Origin: Kuschelorhynchus macadamiae
Taxonomy: Eukaryota; Arthropoda; Insecta; Coleoptera; Curculionidae
Length of the DNA stretch: 64,000 nt
Reading direction: 5' to 3'
Assembly: GCA_030620095.1 (NCBI GenBank)
Contig: JAUTXW010001314.1
Coordinates: 1,710,001-1,774,000, forward strand
Of the stretch, positions 59,100 to 64,000 are shown piece by piece. The translations under genes and the position numbers were made by a program. The notes beneath the pieces are model-generated. The model was not told the DNA's origin. It made no database searches and worked only from the letters and a program-made list of their open reading frames with translations. The number at the start of each line of letters is the position of its first letter. Within the stretch, counting starts at the first letter, position 1.

Positions 59100-59335
59100 T
59101 GTTGCATATTGAGTTATAAAAAAAAGAAAATTACGAAAAAGGCGATGGTGACAAAAAGAAACCTTACGGGAAGGAGTAAATTTGGCAATGGACTAATTTT
59201 CGCGGCAGGAGGCTCTTACAGAAGTTTAATGTATTTATTCAAGGTCTCAAAGCAACTTCTATCATCTATAATACCAGAGGTGAAGCTGTGAACGAAGTTT
59301 TTGCAGGATTTATTTCTACCATTTTTTGTTTTTAT
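59100..59335 (+). pseudogene. PIF/Harbinger transposase fragment
   Basis: The frame contains NGLIFAAGGSYRSLMYLFKV, then SKQLLSSIIPEV and, past a stop, NEVFAGFI. L-FLA-G-SYRSL-YLF-+S-+T+S-I+PEV is the conserved N-terminal block of Harbinger nucleases (HARBI1-like). No catalytic blocks follow; a poly-A-like run lies at 59339-59348. Confidence 0.65.
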
Positions 59336-59959
59336 ATGAAAAAAAAAATACATTTAAAAGAAACATACAAACTAAACACATTTTAAAACAGCACAAAATG
59401 AGAAATATTTAATTAGTTTCAGATCCAAAAAATTTTTTAATTGCATCAAAACATTAGATGGCTGTGGTTCACGAATATTGGGCTGGGTGCCAGAAACTTC
59501 AGGTACTTCTGAAGAAGGCATCTGAGACAAAAGTTCCCTTGCTGAAACTAATGGAGCAGAATATTTGGTGGAATACTCGGCGCTGAATATTGTTTATTAA
59601 AGTCCATCTTAAGGTTAAATAATATACCTTCAGTATGGTGTTTGTCAATATTTTGTGCTGGTCAGACTGTGTGTAATTTTTTAACCTGTATGCAATATAT
59701 AGTGCATATAAATTAAAATTATCGTCTTGCCATTTCGCTTTCCACTTCATAAACGCATATGCTTATTCAGTTTTTTGATACTCTACTATTTTAATTTTTT
59801 GTTATTGTTTGGCTGTAAACGACCAGCTGAATATACCCATTCCTACATCATTATCAGAAAGGATTATCTATTCTTCTGTACTGGTGGTGGATCACTGCAC
59901 ATTCCCATTAATGAATCCGTTCTCAGGCCATCACACCAAAGGATATTTTTGGGCTCTTA
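59336..59959 (-). other. Decayed coding-like DNA, possibly the Harbinger accessory protein
   Basis: The minus frame 59750-59499 opens MKWKAKWQDDNFNLYALYIA; downstream minus-strand text (about 59490-59560) reads REPQPSNVLMQ-like Ser/Pro-rich sequence. Proximity to the Harbinger fragment suggests its second ORF, but no Myb/MADF motif is visible. Confidence 0.25.
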
Positions 59960-60730
59960 GCCAAGTCCGTGAAGTTAGCCCCGAAAGTATTTCCGATTCG
60001 CTTAAATTTGGTGTCATTCTTTAGTGCTTCGTTAATGCTTAGTGCTTCATTTGGTTTCGTTAGTGCTTTCTTAGTTTCGCAAATATTAATTTATTTTTGA
60101 ATTTCAAGCCCCAAAGTTTTTCCGATCGACATAAACTAGGTGTTGTTCGTTGATGCTTGTTGGTGCTTCGATTAGTTTCGTTAGTGCTTGCTGAATTTTG
60201 GAAATACTCATTTATTTTGTTTTAAGGTCAACCCCCAAAATTTTTCTGATCGACACAAACTGGGTGTCTTTCGATATTGCTTTTTAGTGCTTCAAGAAAT
60301 TTCGACATTGGTTGCTTCATTTTGGACATATTCGTTTATTTTATTTGAAGGGCAGCCCCCAAAGTATGTCCGTTTCGCTCAAATTTGATGTCATTTTTAA
60401 CTACTTCTTGGTGCTTTAGTTAGTTTCGTTAGTGCTTCCTTAGTTTTGCAAATTTTAATATTTCTTAATTTCATATTGCTTGCTTCATTTTGGAAATATT
60501 GTTTATTTTATTTGAAGGTCAACCCCAAAGTATTTCTGATCAACCGATACTAGGTGTCATTCGTTAGTGCTTTTTAGTGCTTCAAGTAGTTTTGTTCATG
60601 CTTGGTAAGTTTTGGAAATATTGATTTGTTTCGTTTCAAGGTCAGCCTTCAAAGTTTTTCTGATCGACTCAAACTTGGCCTCGTTCGTTAGTGCTTCTTT
60701 GTTGCTTTTAGATGCTTCAAGTAGTTTCAT
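59960..60730. repeat. Tandem satellite, unit about 125 bp, about six copies
   Basis: A CTGATCGACACAAACT-like phrase recurs at about 59993, 60121, 60247, 60369, 60536 and 60660. Each is followed by TTCGTTAGTGCTT variants and GGAAATATT-ATTTATTTTATTT-AAGGTCA. Units are diverged; one interval is 167 bp. Confidence 0.85.
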
Positions 60731-62302
<1,572 letters not shown>

Positions 62303-63829
62303 CAGGGTGGTCAAGTTTTGCAAATTTACCTTGGATTGAATTTTTTTAAATGGAACACCCCATATATTTTACTGTCATATTAAAGATAACATCGCCAGCT
62401 TTCAGAAAATACCCTATTTGATATCTTTCTAACCAACAGTTTTTTAGTAAATTAACCGTGAAACCAAAATTTACTCATTCTAACAGAAACGGTATTATTT
62501 ACGTTGCTTAAATTAACTACCTATAATATAAGGAGGCCATGATATAATCATAAATGAAAAGAAAGATTGACATTCTTGTCAAAACCGCAAAGTGTCAGAG
62601 AATTGGCATCAATTACCATTGTTTTTTGACGATAAGCCGAGAAATTGTTAAGTAACAATGAGTTTGAGTACTCCAGAGTTGATAAATATGACTTTTATGT
62701 TGGGCGAGTGTCAAAAAAAAACCCTTTACTAGCAAGCAGGGTTTATGCGGTACGATATCCCGATGCTGAAAAAAAACCAAGACCTGAAGCTTTTGCAAGT
62801 TTATTAGAGAGGTTTCAAGAAACAGGCAATGTTGCTTTTAGGAAACGTAAAGTAATTAATAAACCAGTTACCAATGAAGATAATATGCTTTGACAGTGTT
62901 ATTAACAGTGCAAGAAAATCCACACACAAGTACCAGGGAAATTGAGAGAGCTACTGATATTGAACGCATTAGTATTAAACGGATTCTGAAACAACATAAA
63001 TATCATGCCTACCACATTGAATTACACCAAGAACTGTATGATCGCGATTACGTCCAACGACAAGAGTTTTCAATTTGGTTTTTAAATACAATTTGGGATA
63101 ATCCAGGTTTTGTAGATTAGGGTGCTGTTTTCAGAAGAAGCAGCTTTTAAAAGCAACGGCTTGGTTAACAAACATAATATGCACTATTATTCAACCGAAA
63201 ATCCACATTGGATTCGTCAGGTGGACCATCGAAATAAATGGTCAATTAATGTTTGGGGAGGTATAATTGGCTCTCATGTTCTATGACCATATTTCTTTGA
63301 AGAGCATTTAACGGGAGAAGTCTATTTAAATTTTTTGAGAAATGAGTTGCCCGTATTGCTCGAAGACTTACCTTTAATGTTAAGAAATTCCTTATGGTTC
63401 CAACATGATGGAGCACCCCCGCATTACCATAGGCATGTAAGACATTTTCTCAATAATTGGAAAGGAGAGCATTGGATTGGGCGAGGTGGACCAGTTAAGT
63501 GGCCTGCGAGGTCACCCGATTTAACGCCACTAGATTTCTTTTTATGGGGACATGTTAAAGAAGAAGTTTATAAAGAGGTTCCAACCACAGTGGAAGATAT
63601 GAAGTTGAGAATAATAAGCAGTTTTCGCAACATTTCAGACCTGACTTTGAGAAAAGTGAAACTTTCATTTATGGATAGACTCGAAATGTGCCTTCAGCAA
63701 AACTGTGGTTTAGTTGAACATCTTTTATTAGTTTTAATTACATTGTTTTTGTTGATTTATATTAAATTTATTTTTTTTGTAAAAAAAGATCTGTTATTAA
63801 TACTGTCAAAGCATTATCTTCATTGGTAA
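62303..63829 (+). pseudogene. Mariner-like (D,D41D-type) transposase pseudogene
   Basis: The left end CAGGGTGGTCAAG follows TA. ATG at 62658 opens MSLSTPELINMTFMLGECQK. After a shift in an A-run near 62715 come PLLASRVYAVRYPDAEKK and KRKVINKPVTNEDN. A 2-bp insertion near 62889 breaks the frame before LLTVQENPHTSTREIERATD (helix-turn-helix). A further shift near 63118 precedes VLFSEEAAFKSNGLVNKHN, where the first catalytic Asp is Glu. A TGA lies at 63284-63286. WFQHDGAPPHY and SPDLTPLDFFLWGHVK follow; the Asp in HDGAP (63407) and the Asp in PLDFF are separated by 41 residues. Inactive but well preserved. Confidence 0.9.
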
Positions 63830-64000
63830 CTGGTTTATTAATTACTTTACATTTTTTTGAAAGCAACATTTCCTGTTTCTTGAAATCTCTATGATAAACT
63901 TGCAAAAGCTTCTATCTTGTTTTTATTTCGGCATGGCATCATCAAAGAACAATATTTATTTATTTACTGATGACAATATTCTGACACTTTGCTATTTTGA
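63791..64000 (-). pseudogene. Second mariner copy, 5' part, inverted and cut by window edge
   Basis: Reverse complement of 62585-62905, lacking about 100 bp that includes the start codon. It keeps GCTTTTGCAAGTTTAT and ACCAGTTACCAATGAAGATA and lacks the 2-bp insertion found in the plus-strand copy. It abuts the C-terminal end of that copy. Confidence 0.85.

Overview
The window looks like AT-rich repetitive DNA from an insect or closely related arthropod. I infer this from the repeat content: a Copia LTR retrotransposon primed by an internal piece of initiator tRNA-Met, Penelope-like elements with GIY-YIG endonucleases, many mariner-like transposases with D,D41D-type spacing, RTE, R1-like and CR1/Jockey-like LINE pieces, hAT, Harbinger and MULE remnants, and (AT)n arrays up to about 560 bp. 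I could not recognise any host gene, standard tRNA or rRNA. Essentially everything identifiable is a transposable element, mostly broken, with a few young copies.

Layout. 0-6.9 kb: a 2.3-kb non-coding element with 163-bp near-identical terminal inverted repeats inside (TA)n tracts, a possible THAP fragment, and a 5'-truncated mariner. 6.9-22.6 kb: a nested stack. It starts with a Penelope-type terminal fragment carrying a hammerhead-like motif. Next comes a complete 3.6-kb DNA transposon (4-bp target duplication ATGT) whose transposase gene can be assembled from five exons. Then comes one arm of a 1.1-kb inverted duplication, interrupted by a young Copia element (269-bp LTRs with one difference, 5-bp duplication AAATT). 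A second Penelope fragment, a LINE piece, a mariner end and the other arm follow. That arm runs into an IS630-like transposon which is itself split by a 5'-truncated RTE LINE with a 15-bp target duplication.

22.6-29 kb: small TIR elements, a dispersed tandem-unit repeat and a mariner relic. 29-32.6 kb: two nearly identical Penelope-like copies joined head to head, each ending in a hammerhead-ribozyme-like motif; the reverse transcriptase/GIY-YIG frame is open in both. 34.5-47 kb: a large (AT)n array, three mariner-type elements with recognisable ends, a Penelope RT fragment, an R1-like LINE end, a MULE fragment, a CR1/Jockey-like LINE end and a full-length mariner pseudogene. 48-60.7 kb: a 1.4-kb element built from repeated units, a hAT-like MITE with clustered CTATCGATA motifs, tRNA-like tandem units, a hAT relic, RTE and Harbinger fragments and a 125-bp satellite. 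61.3-64 kb: the largest (AT)n array, then a mariner pseudogene abutting a second inverted partial copy.

The parts do not form one pathway. The most interesting are the multi-exon transposon at 7.1-10.7 kb and the hammerhead-like motifs at the ends of two Penelope-type families. All positions were read by eye; family names rest on motif recognition, not database searches.
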